From contig JAHQVK010000148.1 in the NCBI GenBank assembly GCA_019634385.1, positions 1 through 56,694 on the forward strand: 56,694 bases of DNA, in the 5' to 3' direction. Under the pieces are notes generated by a model. It was not told where the DNA came from and ran no database searches. It saw nothing but the letters and a program-made list of their open reading frames with translations. Below are positions 1 through 8,896 of this stretch, piece by piece. A program made the translations under genes and the position numbers. The DNA is from Myxococcales bacterium (GTDB taxonomy: Bacteria; Myxococcota; Kuafuiibacteriia; Kuafuiibacteriales; Kuafuiibacteriaceae). Position 1 is the first letter of the stretch, and every line of letters begins with the position of its first letter.

Positions 1-172
1 AGCCTGTTGATTTAGCCCAGTGTGTAGCTATCGAGCCAGGCTTTTCGTGAAACGTTCTGACGACGAGGCGAGCGTACCTGGCGGTACGCGACCGAGGAGA
101 GACTTCTTGTGTTCAGGATGTTTCACGGAAAGACCGGCCGATAGATGCGTGCAGGGCTAGATCAACAGGCTG
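1..172 (+). mobile_element. Family B MITE, copy B1 (left tip cut by window edge)
   Basis: About 172 bp with inverted ends (AGCCTGTTGAT at the left, ATCAACAGGCT at the right). Its interior pairs TTTTCGTGAAACGTTCTGAC with a later GTTCAGGATGTTTCACGGAAA block around a hairpin (CGTACCTGGCGGTACG). Six more copies occur in the window. The left target duplication lies outside the window; the right flank is TCAA, not a clean YTAR. No coding capacity. Confidence 0.85.
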
Positions 173-198
173 TCAAGGGGTCTTTGCGGTAATCGAAC

Positions 199-918
199 TT
201 AAATCTTCTCGTATTCGCCATGACCGGAACGCAAGAGTACTCGGTCTTTACTTTTGATCTCCAAGTCCTGTTTTACGCTGATCAGTAGGTCAGAGCCATA
301 GGTCCCGCGAAGTACACATCCTGGAGTGACCCAGGTATGTTCGCCAACAATGGTTCCGGGCATAGTGGTAACATTAGCTCCCAGCCGGGATAGCCGACCG
401 ATGAGGGCACCAAAAAATGCGCGGCCAGAAGGATAGGCGCGACCATTGTTGTCTCGACAGTAGACCTCGGCTTGGTTAAATTTTCGGTTCGCGAGAATAA
501 CGCCAGAGCCAATTCTTGCCTCACTTCCTACTACGGAGTCCCCAACAAAGGTTCCATCCTGAATCTTAGATTCATTGAGGCAGAGCGAGCGTTTAATATC
601 TGCGCCGTGTCCAACCACACAACCGGTGCCCAGAAAGGCATATGGCCTAATTTGAGCATGAGGTCGTACGCTAACATTGGCGCCGATGATTACGGGTCCT
701 TCGATGTTCACAAATGGGTGAATGTGTGCGCCTTCGCCAATGTGAACCGGCCCGGTGATGGATACGTGATCCTCGACCCGCCCGTGGATAATCGGCTTAT
801 CCAGTTTGGAAAAAAGCTGCTCGATATTATCTAGCCAATCAATTGGAGAGTCGTACTTACTTAACCACTCGAGAAGTTCGGGTTCGATGTTGTCTCCAAT
901 AAGTTGTTGCTTGTTCAT
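199..918 (-). CDS. Hexapeptide-repeat (left-handed beta-helix) acyl/acetyltransferase
   Basis: This 239-residue protein belongs to the LpxA/GlmU-C-terminal superfamily. Residues about 45-150 and 195-225 carry imperfect [LIV]-G-x4 repeats (IGEGAHI, IGANVSV, LGTGCVV, VGDSVVG, IGSGVIL), the coils of a left-handed parallel beta-helix. Family members transfer acetyl or acyl groups to sugar nucleotides, usually as trimers. The GlmU pyrophosphorylase domain is missing; a short helical N-terminus of about 44 residues stands in its place, so this is not GlmU itself. The ATG start has no obvious ribosome site. It sits alone between repeats, so context gives no substrate. The fold is well supported; the exact reaction is unknown. 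Confidence 0.75.
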   Translation of the reverse strand: MNKQQLIGDNIEPELLEWLSKYDSPIDWLDNIEQLFSKLDKPIIHGRVEDHVSITGPVHIGEGAHIHPFVNIEGPVIIGANVSVRPHAQIRPYAFLGTGCVVGHGADIKRSLCLNESKIQDGTFVGDSVVGSEARIGSGVILANRKFNQAEVYCRDNNGRAYPSGRAFFGALIGRLSRLGANVTTMPGTIVGEHTWVTPGCVLRGTYGSDLLISVKQDLEIKSKDRVLLRSGHGEYEKI

Positions 919-999
919 TAGTAAATCGACTCACAAGCTGTTGGATGCGGTTCGAGCTTGGCAGCTCATGGACCTCCTTCAGCTTTAATTCTCCGTCGT

Positions 1000-1113
1000 T
1001 ACAGCAGAAATCCCTTGGTTTGAACCCAAGGGCCTGCTTCTTTGCGGGGCAATGCCCCGCTGCGCGACCCCTTGTTGATTCTTACAGAATCACCTCAAGT
1101 GGTCTTTGCTGTA
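1000..1113 (+). mobile_element. Family A MITE, copy A1
   Basis: About 114 bp from TACAGCAGAAATC to GGTCTTTGCTGTA. The ends are imperfect inverted repeats. Inside are three hairpins: CTTGG/CCAAG, GCGGGGC/GCCCCGC and TTGATTCT/AGAATCA. The same plan recurs more than ten times in the window. Confidence 0.85.
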
Positions 1114-1206
1114 TAAAGCAGAGCCTTCCCCGGTGCAACAAGTCCAGAATGGGTGAATTGGCCACTTACAATTCGAACGCATGCTGCGCGTATGAATGTT
1201 GATAAG

Positions 1207-1258
1207 ACCCCGGGCTACGGCGTTATCTCCGCAGCCGGAGTGTAAAGACGCGCCCTAG
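1207..1258 (-). repeat. Family E end fragment
   Basis: Contains TCTCCGCAGCCGGAGTGTAA followed by AGACGCGCCCTAG, the characteristic end of family E elements (full copy at 48257-48444). Its terminal CTAG is shared with the family B copy that follows directly. Confidence 0.65.
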
Positions 1259-1434
1259 CAGCCGGTTGATCTCGCCCTGCACGCATCTGTCGGCCGGTCT
1301 TTCCGTGAAAGGTCCTGACCACGAAAAGTCTCTCCTCGGTCATGTACCGCCCGGTACGCTCGCCTAGTCGTCAGAGCGTTTCACGAAAAGCCTGGCTCGA
1401 CATCTACACACATGGCCAAATCAATAGGTGCTCG
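1255..1434 (-). mobile_element. Family B MITE, copy B2
   Basis: 180-bp family B element in reverse orientation to B1, with CAGCCGGTTGAT at its left. The flanks are CTAG and CTCG, a YTAR-type 4-bp duplication with one change. It abuts the family E fragment, so the CTAG of E doubles as its target site. Confidence 0.8.
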
Positions 1435-1684
1435 TCGCCCATTGATCGGGTCCACCCAGATGCTTGGGGGGGGGTTGTCGTGAAATACCGGTTTTAGGTC
1501 TCGTCGGTGGTCTATATCGGATATGCGCCCTGGTCGTCGAAGTATTTTATACAAAGCCTGCCTCGAACTATGCCGACTGGGAGAAATCAATCGGCTTTCA
1601 GAGGCTGGTTGGGCGACGGAGAAGTTCGGATGAACTGGATACATGGAAGAATGGCCGTCTATTGGGAACCGGAGGGCATTGAGC
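1435..1684. other. 250-bp spacer without recognised feature
   Basis: Short open frames exist on both strands but none has a ribosome site, recognisable motif or clear start. It may be decayed coding sequence. Confidence 0.3.
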
Positions 1685-1799
1685 TACAGCAGAAATCCCT
1701 TGGGTTGAACCCAAGTTCCTGCTTCTACGCGGGTCAAAGCCCCGCTGCGCGCCCACTTGTTGATTCTAAAAGAAATCAATTCAAGTGGTCTTTGCTGTA
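1685..1799 (+). mobile_element. Family A MITE, copy A2, overlapping the subtilase 3' end
   Basis: About 115-bp family A copy, TACAGCAGAAATC to GGTCTTTGCTGTA. Its right terminus is read on the minus strand as the last seven codons and the TGA stop of the subtilase gene (1776-1799). Confidence 0.85.
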
Positions 1800-3563
1800 T
1801 TTGGTGCGTGTTCGATAAGCGACTTTGGTGGTTTGTACCGCAATCACAAATAAGGTGGCGGCATGCCCGATGAGCCAGAGCTTGTCAGCCCAACCCGCAA
1901 CTCCGGGAATGCCGAGAATGTCCACTTTTCCTATGAAGCTGAGTACGAGGAGGTAAGTGGCCCAACCGAGGCAGGCACCCACCAATGCTGGGCGAAGCTT
2001 ACGAATCCCCAGGGTGATGAGAGTGAGTACAAGGAGAGGAAAGGCTGAAGTCCACAGAGCGTGGACCCCTAGCCATATTAAGGGAAGGCCGGACCCAGTT
2101 ACTATCAAAGTCACAAGTAGACTTGGCTGAACCAGAGTTGGCAGCGCATACTTCCCAATTCGGAGCATTGTGGCGACCACCAGGGCTAACCAACTAAGTA
2201 GTGCGGTTCCTCCAAAGTGAAGAGGAGGGATGGTATTTTGGTCCGCAGCGGCTCGGGCGGCGCGGACCGCTGCGGCAGCGTTGACCAAGCCGTGGCCATA
2301 CCGATCGTCACGCCCGCTCATTCCGAGATCTTCAGCGGTAGACTTAATAATCTCTTCAACTTGCGCGGCATCTTTTACACCGGCAGAGATCACCAAAGCG
2401 GCCACGCCGGCAACGTGGGGTGTGGCCATAGATGTGCCTTGATACGACAGATAGATGTCCGTCCGGTCCGGTTGGTTTCCAACGATGGTGTTTTGTAGGA
2501 TACCACCATTGTCTCCGCCCAGCAGTTTGTCTCCACCAGGACCGGCGACGGCGATTTCGCGGCCGTACGAGCTATAAGGAGCAAGGTTTTTGGTGGGTCC
2601 TACGGAGCTGACGGCGAATGCACCTGCGTATGCGGCGGGGTATTCAACCCGAGGCCGCCCTGCATTGCCGGCGGCACAGATGACCAACACCCCTTTCTTT
2701 CGGGCATAGGCTACCGCCGAGGCCATGACGGCGGAGCGAGGACCTCCACCGAGCGAGAGGTTCATCACCTGAGCCCCTTCGTCAGCGGCAAATCGAATAG
2801 CATCAGCGATATCGCCCGCGGTCCCAAAGCCACGTTTGGAGAGCACCTTCAAGGGCATAATCTTTGCCTTGTATGCCAGCCCAGCCACGCCTCGTGCGTT
2901 GAAGGTTGTCTGGGCGATGGTACCTGCTACATGGGTTCCATGACCGTGGTCATCATTGGCGTGTGGGGTGTCGTTCAGGAAGTTGTATCCAGCAACGAAG
3001 CGAGAGGCTTCCAGGTCTTCAACCTTTCGAAACTTCCGGTAGCTCTCGTAGGCTACGCCGGTATCGATCACCGCAACAGTGACCCCTGATCCGTCAGCTA
3101 AGCCCCACGCCTCCTGAGCACCGATCAGACGGAACGACCATTGTCTTGTCCATAGAGGATCATTGGGAAGTGGGCCCCGCTGGGGGTGATAAAGGTCGGT
3201 GTCCTCGTTAAAGAGAAGCTGGGTACCGGCTTCTTCAGGAAGAAGCCCGTAGATATAGTTGGGTTCAGCGAACTCCACCCGAGGGTCTTCACGGAGCAGG
3301 TTTACCAAGGCCTGCATAGTATCCGGTGAGACATCTGCTACGAATATTCGATCGTCTGCTGCGTGGGGGGAATTCAGCCTAAGGTCGATACCTCCCAGAA
3401 GCTCCTCTAACTCGAACTCGTCTGCCTCGGTGGTTTCGTCCCGCAGGTCAACCAAAAGCTGGGTGGGTTTAGGGAGTAAAGAATCGGCAAAGGCCCCTTG
3501 AGTGAGTAGCAGCACGGTACTGAGACCGGCCCAAGGAGAGACTAGAGCGCGTTTCAACTTCAT
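1776..3563 (-). CDS. Secreted S8 (subtilisin-like) serine protease with C-terminal membrane region
   Basis: 595-residue subtilase. Residues 1-27 form a signal peptide (cleavage likely after AFADS). Residues about 30-105 resemble a propeptide ending VEFAEPNYIY. The triad is visible: Asp167 in VTVAVIDTGVA, His208 in DDHGHGTHVAGTIA, Ser378 in YQGTSMATPHVAG, with oxyanion Asn300 in AAGN. After the catalytic domain (to about 440) come four or five hydrophobic segments (about 455-580), unusual for the family and suggesting membrane tethering. It probably degrades proteins in the periplasm or outside the cell. The last residues, YSKDHLN, are encoded by the end of a family A element, so the original C-terminus has been replaced or extended. 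Two M16 peptidase genes lie upstream on the same strand. Confidence 0.93.
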   Translation of the reverse strand: MKLKRALVSPWAGLSTVLLLTQGAFADSLLPKPTQLLVDLRDETTEADEFELEELLGGIDLRLNSPHAADDRIFVADVSPDTMQALVNLLREDPRVEFAEPNYIYGLLPEEAGTQLLFNEDTDLYHPQRGPLPNDPLWTRQWSFRLIGAQEAWGLADGSGVTVAVIDTGVAYESYRKFRKVEDLEASRFVAGYNFLNDTPHANDDHGHGTHVAGTIAQTTFNARGVAGLAYKAKIMPLKVLSKRGFGTAGDIADAIRFAADEGAQVMNLSLGGGPRSAVMASAVAYARKKGVLVICAAGNAGRPRVEYPAAYAGAFAVSSVGPTKNLAPYSSYGREIAVAGPGGDKLLGGDNGGILQNTIVGNQPDRTDIYLSYQGTSMATPHVAGVAALVISAGVKDAAQVEEIIKSTAEDLGMSGRDDRYGHGLVNAAAAVRAARAAADQNTIPPLHFGGTALLSWLALVVATMLRIGKYALPTLVQPSLLVTLIVTGSGLPLIWLGVHALWTSAFPLLVLTLITLGIRKLRPALVGACLGWATYLLVLSFIGKVDILGIPGVAGWADKLWLIGHAATLFVIAVQTTKVAYRTRTKYSKDHLN

Positions 3564-3683
3564 CGGATATATCCCTCAACGACCGAAGCATCCGAGATCG
3601 TCCCGGTGGGCTCGGTATCAGCTTTCAGTCTGCGCGAAATGGGCGGGCGTCGTCGAGGGGGGAGGAGAGGATTTGTTGTTTCT

Positions 3684-5150
3684 CTACGGTTTTTTGACGT
3701 GTACTGAGCCGAGTTTTGCTCGTTTTAGATCGGGTAGAACCGTTTTCGCATCACCAACCATAAGTACCTTCATCACCTCTGGATTAAGGTATTTCAGGGC
3801 TACTTCTTGTACCCGGTCCAAAGCGACTGTTTCGATACGGACTGCTTTTTGTGCAAAGTCGTCCAGCGGACGTTGGTAGACAAAAATTTGGGTGGCAGCG
3901 GAGGCGATGTTACTGATGCGATCAAAATCGCCAGGGAGGCTACGAATGAGCCCCTGTTTGACGCGATGCAGTTCATCAGTGGTCACTGGGTGTTCGGGGA
4001 GCCGCTCGAGCTCAAAGAAAAACTGGTTGAGGCCGGCGACGGTATGGACTCGCTGGAGGGCGGAGTACGCGATAAAGTTCCCTACGTTGTTACGAAATCC
4101 AGCTCGAGAGCCGGCGCCGTAGGTGTAACCTTTGTCCTCGCGGAGATTCATGTTCAATCGGGAGGCAAAGCCTCCACCCCAGACTCCGTTGGCGAGTACC
4201 AGTGCATCCTCATCAGGATGACCCCGACCGAACAAGGGCCGGGCCAAGATCACCATCGTTTGAGGGCTGTCCGGTTTATCGATAAATACGATCTCTTTTC
4301 GAGGATCAGCTTGGACCGCCGGCAGCGTGAATGCGGCCTCGGTGCTTGTCCCTTTCCAGCGACCTAAATGTTTCTCCGCTAGTGCTGTCGCTTCTTTGAG
4401 AGAGATAGCTCCGACCGCTATGAACGCGGATCGAGCCGGGGAGAGCAGTTGCTGGTGATGGGCCTTAAGGGCCTTGAGAGTTACTCGTTGTACCGATTCA
4501 GGCGTACCGCTGGCTGGATGTCCTAGTGGATGGGAGGGGCCGTATAGGATCGAGGGCAGATGCATAAAAGCTAACCCTTGTGGTGATCCTCGCTGAGCCT
4601 CTAGGCTCGCTAAAACCTGGGACTTGAGGCGAATGAAATCCTTTTCGGCCAGGCTTGGTCGTAAGACGGCATCACTCAGAAGGGCCATCAGCGCATCTTG
4701 GTGCCGAGACAATCCAGAAATCTGGACCGCTCCATGGTCGATGCTACTGGAGGTGGATAGGGAAGCACCTAGATCAGCAACAGCGTCCGAAAATGCCAAT
4801 GCGTTGCGTTCGCCAGCACCTTCGTCAAGCATGCCATACACGAGGCTGCTGAGGCCGTGGTGGTCCGAGGGGTCCAAAGCGGATCCGCCTTGGGTGACCA
4901 GACGTAGGACTACCAGAGGCAGCTGAGCCTGCTCAACGACCAGCACGGTCAGCCCGTTGCTGAGTACAGTTTGCGTAAACGTCGGTAGCACCAGCTTGGG
5001 CTGGGCGCTGTGGGCTGGCTGTTTGTCTCGCCAGGCATCGGGACCGGTTTCGACCGCGTCCGCGACGGATGGGTTTCCAATAAGGACGAGTGCAAACCAG
5101 ATAAACGGAGGTAGCCATCCGTGGGTGAGTTGTTGATATGTCGGTTTCAA
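3684..5150 (-). CDS. M16 family peptidase-like protein, non-catalytic subunit
   Basis: 488 residues with an N-terminal signal sequence (hydrophobic segment FIWFALVLIGNPSVADA). The M16 fold is recognisable (VLSNGLTVLVVEQAQLPLV near residue 65, and a C-terminal half with KGYTYGAGSRAGF), but the zinc motif HxxEH is absent: the aligned segment reads HHGLSSLVYGMLDEG. In bacterial M16B pairs one subunit carries the zinc site and the other a substrate-binding arginine/tyrosine, and this looks like the latter. Its ATG overlaps the stop of the catalytic partner (ATGA at 5147-5150), so the two are probably made in equal amounts and form a heterodimer that degrades peptides in the periplasm. Confidence 0.9.
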   Translation of the reverse strand: MKPTYQQLTHGWLPPFIWFALVLIGNPSVADAVETGPDAWRDKQPAHSAQPKLVLPTFTQTVLSNGLTVLVVEQAQLPLVVLRLVTQGGSALDPSDHHGLSSLVYGMLDEGAGERNALAFSDAVADLGASLSTSSSIDHGAVQISGLSRHQDALMALLSDAVLRPSLAEKDFIRLKSQVLASLEAQRGSPQGLAFMHLPSILYGPSHPLGHPASGTPESVQRVTLKALKAHHQQLLSPARSAFIAVGAISLKEATALAEKHLGRWKGTSTEAAFTLPAVQADPRKEIVFIDKPDSPQTMVILARPLFGRGHPDEDALVLANGVWGGGFASRLNMNLREDKGYTYGAGSRAGFRNNVGNFIAYSALQRVHTVAGLNQFFFELERLPEHPVTTDELHRVKQGLIRSLPGDFDRISNIASAATQIFVYQRPLDDFAQKAVRIETVALDRVQEVALKYLNPEVMKVLMVGDAKTVLPDLKRAKLGSVHVKKP

Positions 5151-6619
5151 CGGATACCTTCCTTCTTTGCGGCAGCTTGGTGGGTTGTGGCTTGAGCGTG
5201 GGGTGAGGGTGATGATGAAGCGCTCGGTATCGCTTTGACGATCAGGCGGGTCTCACTCAGCCAGGTGCGTCGGGCTTGCTCTAGACTATCGAGAGTTACG
5301 CCTCGATAGCGGTTTATATCCCACGTGAAACGACCCGGATCACCAAAGTGGTACTGGTAAGATTGGAGCTGTTCCGTTCGTCCTCCAAAACCCCCCAGCT
5401 GCTCTAGGCCAAAAAGCATCCTGGTCTCTTGGGCATTTTTCGCTCGAGATAGCTCAGCCTGGGTAATGGGCTGACTATCTAAGCTGGCAATGACTTCATC
5501 CACGGCGGTTAACGCCTCATCGATGTTTCGACCCGGTTGGACAACCAGATCGATCTGAAACTGGCCGCCAGCGAAGGTCTCAAAGTACGCCGCAGTGACA
5601 CTTTGGGCAATTGAGTCTCGATAACTTACGCGGGCATCCAGCCGAGAGGATTGTGTACCGGAGATCACGTGGGAAAGAAGGTCTAACGCCGCGGAGTCCT
5701 TGTGATAAGCTTTGGGTCCTGGCCAAACGATCGATAGTTTGGGGAGCCGACCAACCGGCTCATCAAAGATGATCTCCTCCGCTTTCGCTAAAGTTGGACG
5801 TAAAGGTTGGGGGCGGGTAGGCTTAGGACGCCCCTGTAATGGCCCAAAATACTTGTTAATCAGGGATGTAGCGGTGGTAATTTGAATATCGCCAGCAAGA
5901 ACCAAGGTTGCGTTGGAAGGACTGTAGTATGTCTTAAAAAATTCTCGTATATCATCGAGAGTGGCCGACCCAATGTCTTTCATAGAACCGATGATGTTGC
6001 CGTGGTACGGGTGAGGCGCCGGATATAGTTTCTGGATGATCAATTCTCGAACCAGACCGTAGGGGCGACTTTCTGTCGATTGACGGCGCTCATTTTTGAC
6101 CACATCAATTTGATTATCGAGACTTTTCTTGGTGACGGATTCGAGGAGAAAACCCATGCGATCGGATTCGAGCCACAAGGCAGTTTCGAGAGCATTGGAT
6201 GGAACAGTCTCGAAGTAGTTGGTTCGGTCGAAGCTGGTTGTTCCGTTGACTTGGCTGGCACCCAGGGCTTCGAGGATCTTGAAGTGTTGATCTTCTCCCA
6301 CATGGGGACTGCCTTGGAACATCATATGTTCAAAAAGGTGAGCAAATCCCGAGCGACCAGGGCGCTCATGGAGCGCTCCTACATCATACCAAACGCTAAC
6401 AGCGACCAAAGGTAAACGGTTATCCTGATGAAGGATGACGGTCAGACCGTTGTCCAATTGGTACTTCTCGAAAGGAATTTCGAGTTTGTCAGTAGCTCGG
6501 TCGGGTGTGGTAGACGCCGGTTTGGTGGCGGACGCATGAGGTAGAGGTGGGCTAGCGTGCATGCAGTTGACGACGCTGATTAAGAATCCACACCCTATCC
6601 ACCGATGAGTGATTAGCAC
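5147..6619 (-). CDS. Zinc-dependent M16 peptidase (pitrilysin/processing-peptidase family), catalytic subunit
   Basis: 490 residues. An N-terminal hydrophobic stretch (to about 22) suggests export. The inverted zinc motif HLFEH is at His94-His98, with Glu97 as catalytic base, and the distal ligand Glu177 lies in VVKNERRQ. Family members are clamshell metallopeptidases that cut peptides of a few kilodaltons. The downstream gene encodes a partner lacking the motif and overlaps by four bases, so both form one translational unit. The start lies about 100 bp from the divergent EcsC-like gene, so this spacer holds both promoters. Confidence 0.93.
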   Translation of the reverse strand: MLITHRWIGCGFLISVVNCMHASPPLPHASATKPASTTPDRATDKLEIPFEKYQLDNGLTVILHQDNRLPLVAVSVWYDVGALHERPGRSGFAHLFEHMMFQGSPHVGEDQHFKILEALGASQVNGTTSFDRTNYFETVPSNALETALWLESDRMGFLLESVTKKSLDNQIDVVKNERRQSTESRPYGLVRELIIQKLYPAPHPYHGNIIGSMKDIGSATLDDIREFFKTYYSPSNATLVLAGDIQITTATSLINKYFGPLQGRPKPTRPQPLRPTLAKAEEIIFDEPVGRLPKLSIVWPGPKAYHKDSAALDLLSHVISGTQSSRLDARVSYRDSIAQSVTAAYFETFAGGQFQIDLVVQPGRNIDEALTAVDEVIASLDSQPITQAELSRAKNAQETRMLFGLEQLGGFGGRTEQLQSYQYHFGDPGRFTWDINRYRGVTLDSLEQARRTWLSETRLIVKAIPSASSSPSPHAQATTHQAAAKKEGIR

Positions 6620-6722
6620 CTAGCTGTTGTAGCCAAATTTGAGGAGGTAATCCGCCCTTTTCGGGGTTAAAGAGCCAAATTTTGACGTCGCCGTTTCAGT
6701 TGGTCGCTGATATGAAAAGACT

Positions 6723-7286
6723 GTGTCCCGCGGCATACGATCTGTCTTCCAAGATTCCCAAGGCCTAGCACGACGTCGTCTTCGCGATCTTATTGCTCAA
6801 GAGCGTGAGCGGGCGCAGTTGCATATTGATATCGTTAAGCGCTCCGAGCCGGGCATTTCACAGGATCGGCTGGCGAGGTTGCTCCTGGAGCGGTGGACAA
6901 AAGTGGCGAAAGTGGAGGGGGGACTCACTGGTATGTTAGGGCTGGTGGGTGTCCCGCTCAATCTGATGCTGTTTGCCTACTGTCAGCTTGCAGTTATGGT
7001 TTCGATAGCTGAGGCCTACGGTATCGAGCTTCGGGGCCATAGTGGGGAGGAAGCACTGGTTGATGTACTTGGCCGGGTTCACGGCATTGAGGATGTGATT
7101 CGGTCTAGCCCCCGAGTTTTGGGGGTGCTCGCCCGCTCGCTCGCTCTTCGTCACGGTTTGGGAGTTTTTGGCCGTGTCATTCCTCTATTAGCCGTTCCGG
7201 TTTCGGTACATCTCAACGCTCGGGAAATGGAGAAGGTGGGGCACGCGGCAATGCGGCACTTTGGAAACGTGATTTTCCTAGCCTAA
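6723..7286 (+). CDS. EcsC-like protein
   Basis: 187 residues. The central part (about 65-100: VEGGLTGMLGLVGVPLN, then a hydrophobic run, then IAEAYGIELRG) resembles the EcsC family, soluble or membrane-associated proteins of uncertain role first noted beside an ABC exporter. A basic, arginine-rich N-terminus precedes it. A GTG start is used; no strong ribosome site is seen. A family A element begins two bases after the TAA stop and may act as the transcript end. The family call is by sequence feel only, and function is unknown. Confidence 0.5.
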   Translation: MSRGIRSVFQDSQGLARRRLRDLIAQERERAQLHIDIVKRSEPGISQDRLARLLLERWTKVAKVEGGLTGMLGLVGVPLNLMLFAYCQLAVMVSIAEAYGIELRGHSGEEALVDVLGRVHGIEDVIRSSPRVLGVLARSLALRHGLGVFGRVIPLLAVPVSVHLNAREMEKVGHAAMRHFGNVIFLA

Positions 7287-7287
7287 C

Positions 7288-7400
7288 TACAGCAGAAATC
7301 CCTTGGTTGAGCCCAAGTTGCTGCTTCTGTGCGGGGCAATGCCCCGCTGCGCGACCGCTTGTTGATTCTAAGAGAATCAATTCAAGTGGTCTTTGCTGTA
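7288..7400 (+). mobile_element. Family A MITE, copy A3, immediately after a stop codon
   Basis: 113-bp family A element (TACAGCAGAAATC to GGTCTTTGCTGTA) starting two bases after the preceding TAA. Directly after it, GGGCTCGTCTTTGACTTCTG resembles an end of family E. Confidence 0.85.
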
Positions 7401-7614
7401 GGGCTCGTCTTTGACTTCTGGCTGGGAAGATGTGGGAAACAAATAGTGACAAGCGCTGAATCCCTGGCCACAAAAGGACGTTAGGTTGAACCCAGTGTAC
7501 GGTACCGGCGCTTGGTTTTGCCTCGTTGTGCGACGACTTAACTACCCGAGGAGAAGGGTTGCACAGCGATGTTTTGCTTGATCTCAAAGCCCGAGGGGGG
7601 GCCTATCGCCAGGT

Positions 7615-8115
7615 ATGGCTTCCAAAGATATGCCGAAAGTGGTGCCGCAACCTGCTCCCGAAGTAGGTACAGTGGCACCTAATTTTTGTTTGCCCACGGA
7701 TGATAATACTGAGCTGTGTCTTGAGGACTTACGGGGCAAGCGTGTGGTTATCTACTTTTATCCCAGGGACAATACGCCGGGCTGCACGACGGAAGCCCAG
7801 GGGTTTAGAGATATTTACACTGAACTTCAGGCTATGAATGTGGAGGTGCTAGGTGTGAGTCGCGATTCGGTTAAGACCCACGCCAACTTTAAGGCGAAGT
7901 ACGAGCTGCCTTTTCCTCTGCTTTCTGACCCATCCGCGGAAATGATAGCAGGGTATGGGAGCTGGGGAGAGAAGACCTTTATGGGTAAAACCGGTATGGG
8001 GATTTTGAGGACAACCGTGCTGATTGACACCGATGGCACAATTTTGAAGGTTTACCCAAAGGTTCGAACCAAAACCCACGCTGAAGAAGTAAAAGCTGAC
8101 CTTCTAGCTCTGTAG
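7615..8115 (+). CDS. bcp: Thioredoxin-dependent peroxiredoxin, Bcp/PrxQ type
   Basis: 166 residues, the normal length. It has the peroxiredoxin core: APNFCLPTDD, VVIYFYPRDNTPGCTTEA with peroxidatic Cys57, then GVSRDSVKTHANFKAKYELPF and the TVLIDTDGTILKVYP strand. The resolving cysteine found five residues after the peroxidatic one in E. coli Bcp is absent, so it may work as a 1-Cys enzyme or use Cys25 or Cys35. It reduces hydrogen peroxide and organic peroxides in the cytoplasm. It lies seven bases upstream of psd, probably in the same operon. Confidence 0.95.
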   Translation: MASKDMPKVVPQPAPEVGTVAPNFCLPTDDNTELCLEDLRGKRVVIYFYPRDNTPGCTTEAQGFRDIYTELQAMNVEVLGVSRDSVKTHANFKAKYELPFPLLSDPSAEMIAGYGSWGEKTFMGKTGMGILRTTVLIDTDGTILKVYPKVRTKTHAEEVKADLLAL

Positions 8116-8122
8116 AGACTCG

Positions 8123-8893
8123 ATGCTGCGGACTGTGTCTCGTTGGGTGGGGTGGCTAAGTCGTTGTCGTTGTCGTCTTGCGGCAAGGGGGATGATTTGG
8201 CTTTTGCGCATTGATATGGCTGATGCGCAAAAGCGGTTAGCATCATATACATCAGTTCATGACGTATTCACCCGCCGCTTGCGGGCGGGGGCACGGACGA
8301 TCGATACGGGGATAGATACATTGGTGGCTCCGGTTGATGCTCGGGTGATAGATTCGGCCAGGGTGAACTTTGACGTGCTGCCGCAGGCAAAGGGGAAAAC
8401 GTATAGCCTTTCCGCGCTTCTGGTGGATAAGTCTGCACCTCAGAGATTTGTGGGTGGGGGAATACTTAAGCTATATCTTTCACCGCGAGACTATCACCGG
8501 GTGCATAGTCCAGTAACAGGAAAGATCGTCCGATGTGTCTACGTGTCTGGGGCTGTATTTCCGGTTCATAATCGTGCGGTGCAATCTATAGATAATTTAT
8601 ATACGCGTAATGAACGCCTGATTATTGAGTTATTTACCGAGTATTGGGGTGCGGTGGTGGTGGTTATGGTGGGGGCGACCTTTGTCGGTGGGCTAAGGAC
8701 TAGTTTCGCGTGGCCCCAACCAGCAGGCGCTGATACTCAGCATACGATCCTGAAAGGGGACGAATTGGGGACCTTTGAGATGGGATCTACGGTGGTGTTG
8801 GTGACCGAGAGACCGGTCCGTTGGTGGGTTCACCAGGGGGCAGTGGTGAAGATGGGGCAAGTGGTGGGGAGGCCACAGGAGCGGACCCTTTGA
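8123..8893 (+). CDS. psd: Phosphatidylserine decarboxylase proenzyme
   Basis: 256 residues. This is the proenzyme that makes phosphatidylethanolamine at the inner membrane. It shows PVDARV (Asp72), YLSPRDYHRVHSP (His128) and the self-cleavage site FEMGSTVV, where Ser222 becomes the pyruvoyl group. The usual LGST reads MGST here, a mild change; the Gly-Ser is kept. Downstream of bcp with a seven-base gap; the next gene faces it on the other strand. The ATG start gives a basic N-terminus with a hydrophobic stretch suited to membrane contact. Confidence 0.95.
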   Translation: MLRTVSRWVGWLSRCRCRLAARGMIWLLRIDMADAQKRLASYTSVHDVFTRRLRAGARTIDTGIDTLVAPVDARVIDSARVNFDVLPQAKGKTYSLSALLVDKSAPQRFVGGGILKLYLSPRDYHRVHSPVTGKIVRCVYVSGAVFPVHNRAVQSIDNLYTRNERLIIELFTEYWGAVVVVMVGATFVGGLRTSFAWPQPAGADTQHTILKGDELGTFEMGSTVVLVTERPVRWWVHQGAVVKMGQVVGRPQERTL

Positions 8894-8896
8894 CCC

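Noticed and set aside
945..1202. Open frame starting before family A copy A1
   Set aside because: Most of it is the MITE sequence itself; translation has no recognisable protein features.
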